A DNA stretch of 64,000 nt from the NCBI RefSeq assembly GCF_030867095.1, contig NC_081827.1, forward strand, positions 27,590,001-27,654,000, in the 5' to 3' direction. Made by a program: the position numbers and the translations under genes. Positions within the stretch are counted from its first letter, which is position 1. Every line of letters starts with the position of its first letter. The notes under the pieces were generated by a model. The model made no database searches, was not told where the DNA came from, and saw nothing but the letters and a program-made list of their open reading frames with translations. Source of the stretch: Alligator mississippiensis (taxonomy: Eukaryota > Chordata > Crocodylia > Alligatoridae). Below are positions 42,262 to 53,700 of the stretch, in pieces.

Positions 42262-44270
42262 AGAGGGAGATGATCCCGATGAAGGGGGAAAGGGGCCAAG
42301 AGGCTTCCTTGGCTGACCAGAGAGATCCAGAGCAGTCTACGAGCTAAAAGGGGGGCATATAAAAAGTGGAAATGGGGAGAGATTACTAAAGAGGAGTATA
42401 CCTCCTTTGCTCGCGCTTGTAGGGAGGCAGTTAGACAGGCCAAAGCTACCATGGAGCTGAGGATGGCATCCCAAGTTAAGGATAACAAAAAATTGTTTTT
42501 TAGATATATAGAGAGTAAAAGGAAGGCCCAGGGTAGAATAGGACCTCTACTAAGTGGGCATAAGCAATTGGTGACAGACAGGGGGGACAAGGCTGAACTC
42601 CTCAATGAGTTCTTTGCCTCAGTGTTCCTAAGCGAGGGGCAAGACAAGGCTCTCACTGGGATTGTGGAGAGGCAGCAGCAGAGCACCAGACTACCAAGTG
42701 TCTGAGATGGTGCAGAGGCACTTGGAGGAACTGGATGCGTTTAAGTCGGCAGGCCCGGATGAGCTCCATCCGAGGGTACTGAAGGCACTGGCTGACGTCA
42801 TTGCACAGCCACTGGCAGGAATATTTGAACGCTTGTGGCGCACAGGCCAGGTCCCAGAGGACTGGAAAAGGGCCAATGTGGTCCCCATTTTCAAGAAGGG
42901 GAGGAAAGAGGACCCAGGCAACTATAGGCCAGTCAGTCTCACCTCCATCCTAGGCAAAGTCTTTGAGAAAATTATCAAGGCTCACACTTGCGAGAGCCCG
43001 GCAGGAAAATTATGCTGAGGGGAAACCAGCACGGGTTCGTAGCCGGTAGATCATGCCTGACTAATCTAGTCTTTTTTTTATGACCAGGTTACAAAATGCC
43101 TGGACGCAGGAGTAGGGGTTGATGTCGTTTACTTAGACTTCAGGAAGGCCTTCGATACAGTATCCCACCCCATACTGGTGAACAAGTTAAGAGGCTGTGA
43201 CTTGGATGACTACACAGTCCGGTGGGTGGCGAATTGGCTAGAGGGTCGTACCCAGAGAGTCGTAGTGGATGGGTCGGTATCGACTTGGAAGGATGTGGGC
43301 AGTGGGGTCCCGCAGGGCTCGGTCCTTGGACCGATACTCTTCAATGTCTTCATCAGCGACTTGGACGAGGGAGTGAAGTGTGCTCTGTCCAAGTTTGTGG
43401 ATGACACAACTGTGGGGAGAAGTGGACACGCCGGAGGGCAGGGAACAACTACAAGCAGACCTGGACAGGCTGGACATATGGGTGGAAAACAACAGAATGC
43501 AATTCAACAAGAAGAAATGCAAAGTGCTGCACCTAGGGAGGAAAAATGTCCAGCATACCTACTGCCTAGGAAATGACCTGCTTGCAGGCACGGAAGCAGA
43601 AAGGGATCTTGGAGTCCTAGTGGACTCCAAGATGAACATGAGTCGTCAGTGTGACGGAGTCATCAGAAAAGCTAATGGCACTTTATCGTGCATCAGCAGA
43701 TGCGTGACGAACAGAACCAAGGAGGTGATACTTCCCCTCTATCGGGTGCTGGTCAGACCGCAGTTGGAGTACTGCGTGCAGCTTTGGGCGCCGCACTTCA
43801 AGAGGGATGTGGATAACCTGGAGAGGGTCCAGAGAAGGGCCACTCGTATGGTTAAGGGCTTGCAGGCTAAGCCCTATGAAGAGAGACTAGGGCACCTGGA
43901 CCTCTTCAGCCTCCGCAAGAGAAGGTTGAGAGGTGACCTTGTGGCTGCCTATAAGTTCATCATGGGGGCACAGAAGGGAATTGGTGAGGCTTTACTCACC
44001 AAGGCACCCCTGCGGGTTTCAAGAAATAATGGCCATAAGCTATGAGAGAGCAGATTTAGACTGGACATTAGGAAGATCTTCTTCACAGTTCGAGTGGCCA
44101 AAATCTGGAATGGGCTCCCAAGGGAGGTGGTGCTCTCCCCTACCCTGGGGGTCTTCAAGAGGAGGTTAGATGGGCATCTAGCTGGGGTCATCTAAACCCA
44201 GCACTCTTTCCTGCCAATGCAGGGGTTTAGACTTGATGAGGTCCCTTCCTACCCTAACATCTATGAATCT
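42262..44270 (+). mobile_element. CR1 LINE, RT and 3' end, frameshifted
   Basis: It starts within the linker (PWLTREIQSSLRAKR, RMASQVKDNKKLFFRYIES). The RT follows in three different frames (42662-43018, 43178-43576, 43380-44045): [54 protein letters not shown] and the catalytic box KFVDD, where Ala is Val. A frameshift lies just after that box. YCVQLWAPHFKRDVDNLERV belongs to the thumb/C-terminal region. It ends at ACCCTAACATCTATGAATCT. The 5' half is missing. Confidence 0.92.
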
Positions 44271-44404
44271 GTAAAGTGGGTTCCATAGATTCATAATGTA
44301 ACAAATAGGGATATGTTCCAATGTTGGCTACAAATGTCCAACTCTAAAATTCTAGTTTATTAGGCAGATTGAAACACTGTAATCATAAACCTTGGGGCTG
44401 GTCC

Positions 44405-44439
44405 ACACACACACATGCACACACATACACACACACACA
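44405..44439. repeat. Imperfect (CA)n microsatellite
   Basis: CA repeats interrupted by ATGC and AT. Confidence 0.9.
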
Positions 44440-45298
44440 GTAGCAGGCTACAGAGTCAGGTATACCTATCCTACAAGCGCTGGAGTCTGTCGTTGAGGCT
44501 TCTTTCAGTGTGGTGTTATCTTCCAGAAGGGGGTCGCCGGCTGGTCCTTCTGGCTGGACATGTCTGGTCGAGTTGGAGATCAAGAGGGCGCCACTGAGGG
44601 TCACTTTTCACTGCCTTTTATCTGTCCCTGGCAGACTTTGGTGACTCCCCAGTTTTCTGGTTTGCCCAATCCAGGGGTCATTGACCCTCGTGGGACTTCC
44701 CCCCCCTCGGTGGGTACTGGCCAGCATCTGTCAGCCCCAGGGGTCATCCACATGTACGTGCAGGTTTGGGAGTCCGTTGATGAATTTAGAATAGGGCTCT
44801 GGGAGTGGTCGATCTGGAGATATTCAGCCCAAAAGTTGGTCTCTGGTGTTGATTAAGTCAGGCCAGGGCTTCTAGCCCTTGATCAGTGAGGTTTAGAGAT
44901 TTCCCGGTTGTTACATTGTCTTCTATTGAGTTCAGCTTCCAGGTGATAATTGCTGCCTGCTTCCATGTTACACATTCAATCACTGATTCACTCACTCTTT
45001 CAGAGGCCAGCCTGATACAGGGAAGGGCAGTTTGATTCCTGCCCTTGTTAACAATGTTACAATGTATAACTTACTAAAACACATTTAGTTGCAAGTTGAA
45101 AGGTGAGGAGTATAAAATATAAGCTGCAAATGCCATGGCACACAAATAGATAAAAATACCAAACTACAAGGGGAGATACAAAATGCACACATACAAATTT
45201 TAAAATACAATTCCTTATCTTAAAGTGAAAGAGAGAGGAAGGAAGAAAAGGTAGAAAAAGAGAAACATATCCAAAGAGGGGAGAGCAAATGCAGGCAA

Positions 45299-45352
45299 GA
45301 GGAAAAGGGGGCTTTCTGCTACATTAGAGGAAAAAGGGGGCTTTCTGCTACA
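45299..45352. repeat. Two-copy tandem duplication
   Basis: The unit AGAGGAAAAGGGGG plus CTTTCTGCTACA occurs twice, separated by TT, with a single extra A in the second copy. Confidence 0.9.
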
Positions 45353-45559
45353 CCAAGACCTCGACTGTACTGGCCCCCAGACCCATTTCTACTACTTTTA
45401 CAAGACAATATTGGTACTCACTGACAGCAGACGGTATACACAAAGTGAACATTACCATAATGAGAATGGTAACTACAGAAAAAAGTGTTGCAGACAACGA
45501 GTGAGGAGCACGGATCCACACAGGAGACTGTATTTTGGTGCCCATCACTCCCACAGAGC

Positions 45560-46605
45560 AGCTGACTGCAGGCTTCCACCACACCAGTCGCATAAGAGTG
45601 AATTTACCTGCATATAATGAATTTTTGGTATAAAAAGGTTCATTATATAAGAGTGGATTTGCACATACAGAACCCGCATAAAGTGAGGGAAACCTGTATT
45701 TGTTCAGTTCACGCAGCCCCAGCTTCAGGCATTCTCTTTCAGTGAAAGCCAACCTTGGACAAACGTGCTGATGAGAACTGTGTGTGCATCCCTTAAAAAA
45801 ACAGGCAGTTGCTTGCCCAGGAAAAAACAAGCTATAGGCCTGGTAGACCAGGCTGGCAGTTTGAGAGCCTGGGACAAGCTCCAGGACCCTTCCCTGGTGC
45901 TAAAAATGCTGATGGGAACTTACAAGGACCGGTTAATACAACCTAGCTGAATAAGATGTACAGTAGTGCCGATTAAGTGCAGTCTCCCTCACCACTGACA
46001 CTTTTTCAAGTCATGGTGGGTCATAACATTGCATACCCAAAATCCCTCTGTCATGATTTACCACCCAGTAGAATTTTGGACCTTGACTTTTCCCGGCTTT
46101 TCCCAGTTGAATCCAGAACTGATTTGGACCTTGAAACGAAAAAAGGTTTCTGCTACATATAAGTAGACGCCAAAGTGCTGTTCAAAAGTATGTTTATGCA
46201 GTACCTGTGCTAAAACTTGCATCAGTTTCAAAAAAAGGTAGCATAAAGCAATCCTGAGTAAGTTAAAGGCACTGGTTCTCTGCAAAAGCCATGCTTAATT
46301 TCAAGGTTATTGTTTTCAAATTTGCTCCCTTCTATGTGTTCAGGGAAAGCAGGGTCTGACAGTAAGGAGAGAAGGGGCTATCAGGAAAAAGCTGAGGGGA
46401 AGCAGAGAGCAAAGGGCTACTTGACCCCCCAGATTAATTTTCCTTGCTGTAGCAGTGGGAAAGGGACAAATTCAAGGCAAATCTCCAATAATTAGATTCT
46501 GTACTTGGAAAGTTATAACAAATCAATGCATTTTCTATATATATAATTTAATTATGGGGAGGTCATCTTATCTTTAGAGTCGTTTTCTATTTGAGTAAAT
46601 ACGGT
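45560..46605. mobile_element. Unclassified repeat, most complete copy
   Basis: It contains GCATAAAGTGAGGGAAACCT, AAAAACAGGCAGTTGCTTGC, AAATGCTGATGGGAACTTAC, AAGTAGACGCCAAAGTGCTG and CAATAATTAGATTCTGTAC. It ends with TATTTGAGTAAATACGG, the inverted form of the terminal motif seen at 577 and 12549. Sections are shared in order with 12549-12900, 15240-15755 and 41755-41890. No coding capacity was recognised. Confidence 0.5.
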
Positions 46606-49046
46606 AATTTTAAAATCTATTTGCCATTTAGGGCAAAGGAAAAGTGGATAATTACAATCTTGTACTACAGTTCTGTGTGTTTAGAATATCTACTTCACAA
46701 CAGTTTTTGAGCAGGAAAGTTAACTAAAAAGGAAATCATCTTAGTCTGTCCTTTAATGTTCTGAGGCAATGACATGCTACGGAGAAAAAGCTTTATGATA
46801 TAAACAGATCTGAATGTATCATGATAAAAACATTGAAAAATGAGCTTGGAACTTTTTTCTTGTTGAAAGTTTTTCTGCGCTTTCAGATATAGCTGACTTG
46901 GATCTGAGGAGATTTCTTGAGATCTGGAAACACCTTTAAAGCATTTGCCAAGTGAAAAATGTATTTCTTGGGTCAACACCAGCTCATTATACATGCACCC
47001 TATTGGTCACAGGGCTTGAAGTAGTTAAGTACATCAGGATGGGGATTTTTTTGAGCTTGGCAGTTATTTTTAAAAAATATTTTCCCAGTGTGGCAATTAA
47101 CTCATTTTTGGCAAGAAAAGCACGAGGGGGGGACAAAGCTGGAAACAGATTTACAGGAAAACTAGGTGAAAGAGGTGGGAAAAGATAAGCATAGGCAAAC
47201 AAAAACAGAGAGCAGCACATATGAATGGATGGCCCTCTGAGCTGTTGTTATTTTTTAAGAAAAATGTTTTCAAATACAGGTCAGATGCAGGTGAGGGAGA
47301 GGAGGAATCCAGGGAGAGAAAATAGACCAGAAGAAGGAATGAGGAATAGTGAAATGAATATTACATGTTGCACATAGCATTTAGATGTATGTATCACACT
47401 TTCTTCATCTTACTTTGTAGAACCCTGGAGAATACCCAAATCCTTGTTAGAACAAATTCTAACTATAACTGTAACAAAATCTGACTGTAACTGATTTTGT
47501 TGGGAATCGTGAATGCATAGCTGAACAGATCTGGAGCAGTGTAGGGAGATGGTAATAGCAATATGTTGAATAAGAAAGTTGAGTCAAATTGTTGTTTAAT
47601 ACTAGACATATAACTAGATTGGTAGAACTTTTTTATAATTGCAAGAGGCAGTGGCATGTTTATTTTGCTTCTTTCCCTTTCCCCCTCTAAACCTGATTTG
47701 AATTTTAGGGGTATAGCATGATTTATTCTTTCAGATAAATTGTTCTGCAGTATGTGATAGAGCCTTAGATAGCTTTCTTTATTACTGTTACTCCTTTTTA
47801 ACCAAATTCAGAACATTTGATATATTTGGGTGGCAGTGCTAATGAGTTGTGCAGTTGTCATTGTAGATCTGGAACATGATCAGTAAAATTATGATGTTAA
47901 GTCATCCTTTAGACAAACCTCATCTTTTGAAGCTGTTAATCTTATCACTAAGAACAATCTGTCAAGAGAAGCGTGGGACAAACCAAATAATTCAGCGACA
48001 TCAGTGCAATCTGTTACAAGACAGCTGTCATTTTGGACAGCTTCTGGTTTTGACCTTTATCATAGGTTTGGAGTGATTTATAAAGTGCTCCTATCTTCAT
48101 TTTATATGAAAGAGTTTTTGCTTTTTATATTTTAAAGAAAAAAACTCCTTTAAAGGGTATTGGACTTTTATATATAATATCCATTAGTACCTGAAATATC
48201 TGATTAACATCACTTTTGGTAAAATAGGAACATAAAGCTTTATAACTTTCAATAGATGGCAGCCAGTAACTAGGGCTAAAGTAATATCCCAAAATGGTCT
48301 GTTTTGGGTGCTAAAATTAGGCATGTAAACTCTGATCTGCACAGTTGATATAGGCCTTACAGACCTGTACAGATTTTATTGAAAGAGATGATGATATGAA
48401 GAAGTAAACTATTGTTCAGGGAAGTCTGCCTGAAACTTAATATGCCACTATTCTGGTATCCTCCTTCTCCATTGTCCATAGTGAAGATAATATGCCATAA
48501 TGTGCTTTGAAGACAATTCTTCAAATACTAATCTTTACGTTATTTGCTTTAATGAATTTATGCTTAATTTAACTTTTTTCTCTCTGTGACATTTGTGATG
48601 ATACCATTGTGGTTTTGAAATAATGAGAGCTAAGTAACATGTTTCCTTGTAGCTTGCAGTATCTTGTTTGATGAATCAGGAATATATCTTAGCTGTTAAT
48701 ATATGAGGAGATGTGTGGAGTCATAAGTCCTTGATGCTGTTGGTTACAAAATATTGTTGACACAGATGTAATTTCTACCAAGTTAGATGGAATTGTTCAT
48801 GTGGAAATGTTCCTTTTAAGTGCATAATACAGTCCTAATTGATGTTAGTGGAAAGTCCTTTGATAAATAGGGTGGGCCTTCATAAATGATTGAGTTTTTG
48901 GGGGGTAACTTTGAACAGTTGTTGCTCTGCTTTTGAAGGCTGTTTGGTAGAATAGTGTACAACACTATTTTGTTACACCTCTGTTTAATAGAAGTATGAG
49001 GCTACAAGAAATCACAGCTGGCTTTTCTCAGCTGGAAGGATACATG

Positions 49047-49405
49047 GGGTGCATCTACATGTGCATATTAATGCACAGCAATAAACTTGGGCATATATCG
49101 CACTGGAATTTGTTGCTCTCGGGCACCACATTCATACATCCGCCTGAGACTGCGGCACTTATTGCTGGGTCGGAGCAGCCCTGCTTAGCAGGGGACTTGG
49201 AGACTTAGCCTGCTTCACTGCTTCAAGGATGGTTCACTGCAACTACACACGCATTGCTGTGCATGAAAAAACTGTTTACAAGTACTAACCTGGTGTGCAG
49301 TTCATTAGTTTCCTGTGGCCTAGTAGTGCCGCAGGTGTAGATGTCAAGATGTTTATTGTGGAGCTACTTAGGCAACTTTGCAGTAAACATTTCATGTAGA
49401 TGCAC
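49047..49405. mobile_element. GTGCATCTAC-family MITE, copy 4 (both termini)
   Basis: GGGTGCATCTACATGTGCAT at the left and ATTTCATGTAGATGCAC at the right are inverted termini. Inner segments also pair, such as AATGCACAGCAATAAAC with TTTACTGTGG-like motifs. This is the best-preserved member in the window. Confidence 0.7.
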
Positions 49406-50058
49406 TTATGCTGCGTGCACCCCTGGGGGATGTTTTGGGGGCATGTGCCCCCCTGAATTTGTGCATGGGGCTCGGGCGAATGCAGGCTGCCCCCTGCAGA
49501 TTCAGGGCTCTGTGCTCTCCTGCCTTTGCTCTGGGAGTCACGTGCTGGCTGTGTGTACCCTGCCCATCCAGCAGCAGTGGTGGCGGTGAGTTGTGCCTCC
49601 CAGTGTCAGACAAGCAGGGGATGTGCAGCCAGCACATGGATCCCCGGGCAAAGGCAGCAGTGCGGAGAGCCCGCAGTGGGCAACCCACACGAACCTGAGT
49701 TCCACTTTGGTTAGAAGTGTTCCTGCCCTTAAAAATGGTGGCAATGGTGCTTGACCTAAAGCTCATTTGATGAGCCACCCATGGCTCCATCCCATTCCCG
49801 ACCTCCGGGGTCCTATTCACCGCCCTGACTGGGCAGTGCCCCCAGGCCCTCCTCCAGCCCCTCCCTCACCATGGGTGCTTCAATCCGCCCCCTACACCCT
49901 TCCCCTCCCCCACATCCCTTCCCCTCCACAGACTTACCTGCAGGATGCTACTCTCCTCACTACCCAGCTGCATTCCTGTAAATTGGCTATCTGCCTGGTG
50001 AATAATCGGCTATCGGTATTGGTCAAGAAAATCTTTATCGGTGCACCCCACTCATAGT
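49406..50058. repeat. GC-rich repeat following MITE copy 4
   Basis: It runs from TGCGTGCACCCCTGGGGG to ATCGGTGCACCCCACTC and includes AAAAATGGTGGCAATGGTGC, a half-copy of the hairpin at 18599-18679. The CG-rich block opens frames on both strands without a domain. Confidence 0.4.
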
Positions 50059-50591
50059 GTATTAGACATGGTACCTAGGCTCAGTGAAATAATTTTCTGA
50101 AAGACAGAGTATAAAGTAAATAAAATAAGAGGCTAGAATAACAAATATAGCATTATTTGTAAGAACAGAAGATAATAAAATTATTGGTCACTGTTACACT
50201 TTTTCTTTCTAGTTGTAGGAGACAGTAGTTTGGCAGAACCAACTACTTGCTTCTCTCTCAGTTAGAGTACAGCCAGTTAGTCAAAATACACTTTAATGTT
50301 AAATGCTAAGAATTTTTAAACTAACTTTTAAAATCCTAATTTAAATGTTAAGGGTTTTAGGAAATGAAGCAAGTTAGTTGTAAACGCATTTGAAATATGT
50401 AACACAACTTCATAAGGAGGGTTTTTTTCCTTCCAGTACAACTAAGCATTTTGCTGGTATTTGTATTTAGATAAAGGAAGAGATAAGATTTTGGATAGGG
50501 AAAGACTTGGTGGTAAGGTAAAAGAAGTAGGTTGTGGGGTTATTTGAGACTTTCAGAGTTTTATTCATGCAATTTGTCTGTCTTTTTAAAG

Positions 50592-50787
50592 TCAGATAAC
50601 CTGGAGCATCCTAACATGGTGTGGGAAGTGAAGACAAATCAGAGGCCGAATGCAGTACAGAAACTCCTATTGGTAGTGGACAAGAGGACTTCAGGGATGA
50701 ATGAGTCACTGGAGTTGCTAAAGTGCAATGAGAACCTGCCATCTTCTCCTGGATATGCATCCTGTGATGATGAGCATATGGAGCTTG
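50592..50787 (+). CDS. HBP1: HBP1 exon 2: canonical start, LxCxE motif
   Basis: ATG at 50616 opens MVWEVKTNQRPNAVQKLLL, the family's usual start, in good context (A at -3, G at +4). It includes SLELLKCNENLPSSPGY. The 24 bases before the ATG are open in frame with exon 1. It ends after one base of an Asp codon, at donor GTAAAG. Confidence 0.95.
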
Positions 50788-53700
50788 GTAAAGAATTTAA
50801 TTGAGACCTGAAAAGTTACATAAAGGATGAGTCCTGTAGTTCCTCCATTTCTGAAATTCCCGTGAAGTCTATGGAAGTTAGGCACATGGAGTGATGACAG
50901 AATTTATCTCTTGCCAGGTTTATTGTTTTTCTGTTTATGTAATGCAGGGAGGGGAGGTGGCATGAGTATAGAATTGATGAATCATGCCACCTCACAGTCA
51001 TAAATGCATAATAATTTCCATATATAGCTCATGCGCAGTCAGAGCTATGCATATAGCTCTGACACACAGGCAGATGTTGACAGAAACTTGTTTTTTTTGA
51101 CATGGAGCTAAAAGTTTCTGCTCACAACTTCCAGAATTTTGCTTGAAGAGAAGAACATACGCACAAAGCTTTATGTTGCCTTTCCCAAGGACAACACTAC
51201 TTTTTTGGATGAAGACCAAATGCAAATCATGGCACAGAAGAACATTTAACTTCAGTATTATCATGCTCAAGAAAAACAGTATAGAAGTCATTGAGTAACA
51301 TAACTATATTTAAAATGTGAAGGTGAAGTTAGACAGTAGTTCAGTAATTCCTAGTAGAATTTTATACAGGAGTAATATTAACGTGATAAATAATTGCATT
51401 TGGGAACATCAGATAATGATGTGTAGGAGTTGTTTAGGTTACTTTGGCACATCTACGAAACATTTACTGTGGAGTAGACCAGTTAGTTCTGCAGTAAACC
51501 TCACGCGTGTACACGCGTATTGCTTGCAAATACAAGTACTGCCCTGCTGCAGAATTTTTTACTCTGCAGCAGCTCCTTGTTGATGCACCCTCTGTTTTCT
51601 CTTTGGTCACCTTTCCATCAAATTCTTGTGTCTGCTATTGTCAAGTGAATTTTAGCCATAGGAATAATCATGCTTTTTTTAATTTGCTTGTAGACGATCT
51701 GCCTGAACTACAGGCTGTTCAGACTGATTCCACCCCAAATGCGCTCTTCCAACTTAGTGCAGATGTTTCACATCAAGAATATTCAAGGCCTTCATGGAAC
51801 CAACATACCTCAAACGAAAATTCAGAAAGTGCTTATTCTTGTGAGAATGGGGTGAACTGGTTGACAGAACTGGCAAACATAGCCACGAGTCCACAGAGTC
51901 CTCTTATGCAGTGCTCTTTTTATAACAGGTACTAATATTACTTTGACTGTGTTCAGTTCTAAAATTTGCAACATATTGTTAGAAACATTTACTTTAGCTC
52001 CTAGAGACCTATATGTTCTATTTGGAGACCCATACTTTGCCGTGCAATTCAGACCCGTTATTTTTACAGATGACAGCATAGGCCTCCCTATAAAGCATAT
52101 TGTGAAAGATGATTGTCTTCAGGGGATGAGCTCAAACAATACAAGACAATTATTCCCTCCAAGGAGATCAGGCTGTATTGGCTTGCCATGCCATGGTGTC
52201 AGAGGCTCGATTAGAAGATTAACTTTGGTTATCTGCATGATATACTAAACATGATCGCTCGGCTAGTGAAATAGCTTGAGAAAATAAAATAAACTTATTT
52301 CTTATAAAATTACAAATTTTAAACACATCTCTTGGGAGTTTGGAATTCCTGCACAATACTATCAACAATGTATTGGCACTAAAGTAAAAATTCCTTATCA
52401 GTGGTCTGTGACAATCACTCTGAGTTCTTGACTCTTCTGGATTTCACAAGCACTTTAGTTTTGAGATCTTAGGTTTTCTGCTGGGAGATATAGTTCATAT
52501 CACTGCTGAAAACAATAACACTAAAAATCATTAAGGCCATTGTGGGCTATCACTGTGACCATGCAGCTATCTTATAACTCAAATGGTTCTGAGGTTGGAG
52601 GTATTGGTTTCAGAATGTTTTAAAGGCATGCACATCATGACAGAGGGGAGCTAATATGAATGGAAGATGGTCAGGAGATGCAGGATGTAGAGAGAGAGCA
52701 ACTTTTCTGTTCAGGTGAAGAAAATAATTGTGATTTTTATAAGATGTGACAGGTGAAGAACATTATCAAGCATCTATTGCCAAACAGTTTCCTAGGAAAT
52801 ACAGATACAGAAGCTTAAGAATGCAAGTTAAATCACGTGGGGTTGACATTCATTTGCCCCTATGGGGTGTACCTAATGTCTGCCCCTGTGGGGCAGTGGG
52901 TTTAATAATAAACATATATGAAAACAGGCTGTTTGTACAGACTGGCTTTTGGCAAAGAGAGATCAGTTACAGGTTGAAATATCAAATATGGAAAGTTATT
53001 ATGAAATAAAGACTGCTAGAATGCCATACCAGCACTTTATTGTGTTGCCAAAATCTGAGCCTTATTTTAATAAAAGCTAATTTTCCATCTTAGATCATCT
53101 CCTGTTCACATAATAGCTACAAGCAAAAGTTTACATTCCTATGCACGTCCTCCACCAGGATCCTCAGAGAGTGATCCTGGCTTCTCTAAGCATCACTTGG
53201 ATGAAACACCAGTCAGACATGAACGGGTGAGTTGTTCTGAAACAATAAGCTATATGAAGAAGCAGGTCTGGTGGGTTAAACTTTTCAGAAACAGAATTAG
53301 TTAAGAGTAAAAATGTATTTGTTTCTAAAATTATTCATAAGCTGTAGGCTAGTTTCCCTTTTATCATTTTTTTCACACTGACATTGTTTGGTTTGGTACA
53401 TGACACAAAGATGCAGATAGCCTTGGCCCCATAGGGATTACATTCTAAAAGATATACAGAAAAGGAAACGTTAGGAACTCTGGAGGAGGCAACCATGAAT
53501 TGTGGGGGTGTTTCAACTTACTGAATTCTTAACTAAAACTTGTCGCTATTGTGGACGAAGGTGTCAGGCATCACTTACGATGTGTAAAAAGGGACTGATG
53601 ATAGTATTTACGACTGCCATGAGAATTTTTTTATCTCTGATTCCTGTGTGATGGTTTTTGAGTCTGATCTAAATTTCACTAAAAACATTGGCTAATTTCT

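Larger units (their letters stand above)
39581..50591 (+). other. HBP1: HBP1 intron 1 (about 11 kb)
   Basis: It contains the end of the CpG island, a single-arm TTAGACCAAC repeat (40108-40215), GTGCATCTAC MITE copies 3 and 4, microsatellites, a CR1 (42262-44270), an unclassified repeat (45560-46605) and a GC-rich repeat (49410-50058). I recognise nothing in 40260-40989, 41233-41705, 44440-45298, 46606-49046 and 50059-50591. Confidence 0.6.

Noticed and set aside
49392-49820. 142-codon minus-strand frame
   Set aside because: It lies in a GC-rich repeat with open frames on both strands and has no recognisable domain.
51507-51693. Open frame running upstream of HBP1 exon 3
   Set aside because: The frame extends through the acceptor TTGCTTGTAG into intron and MITE sequence. 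Only 51694-51928 matches HBP1.
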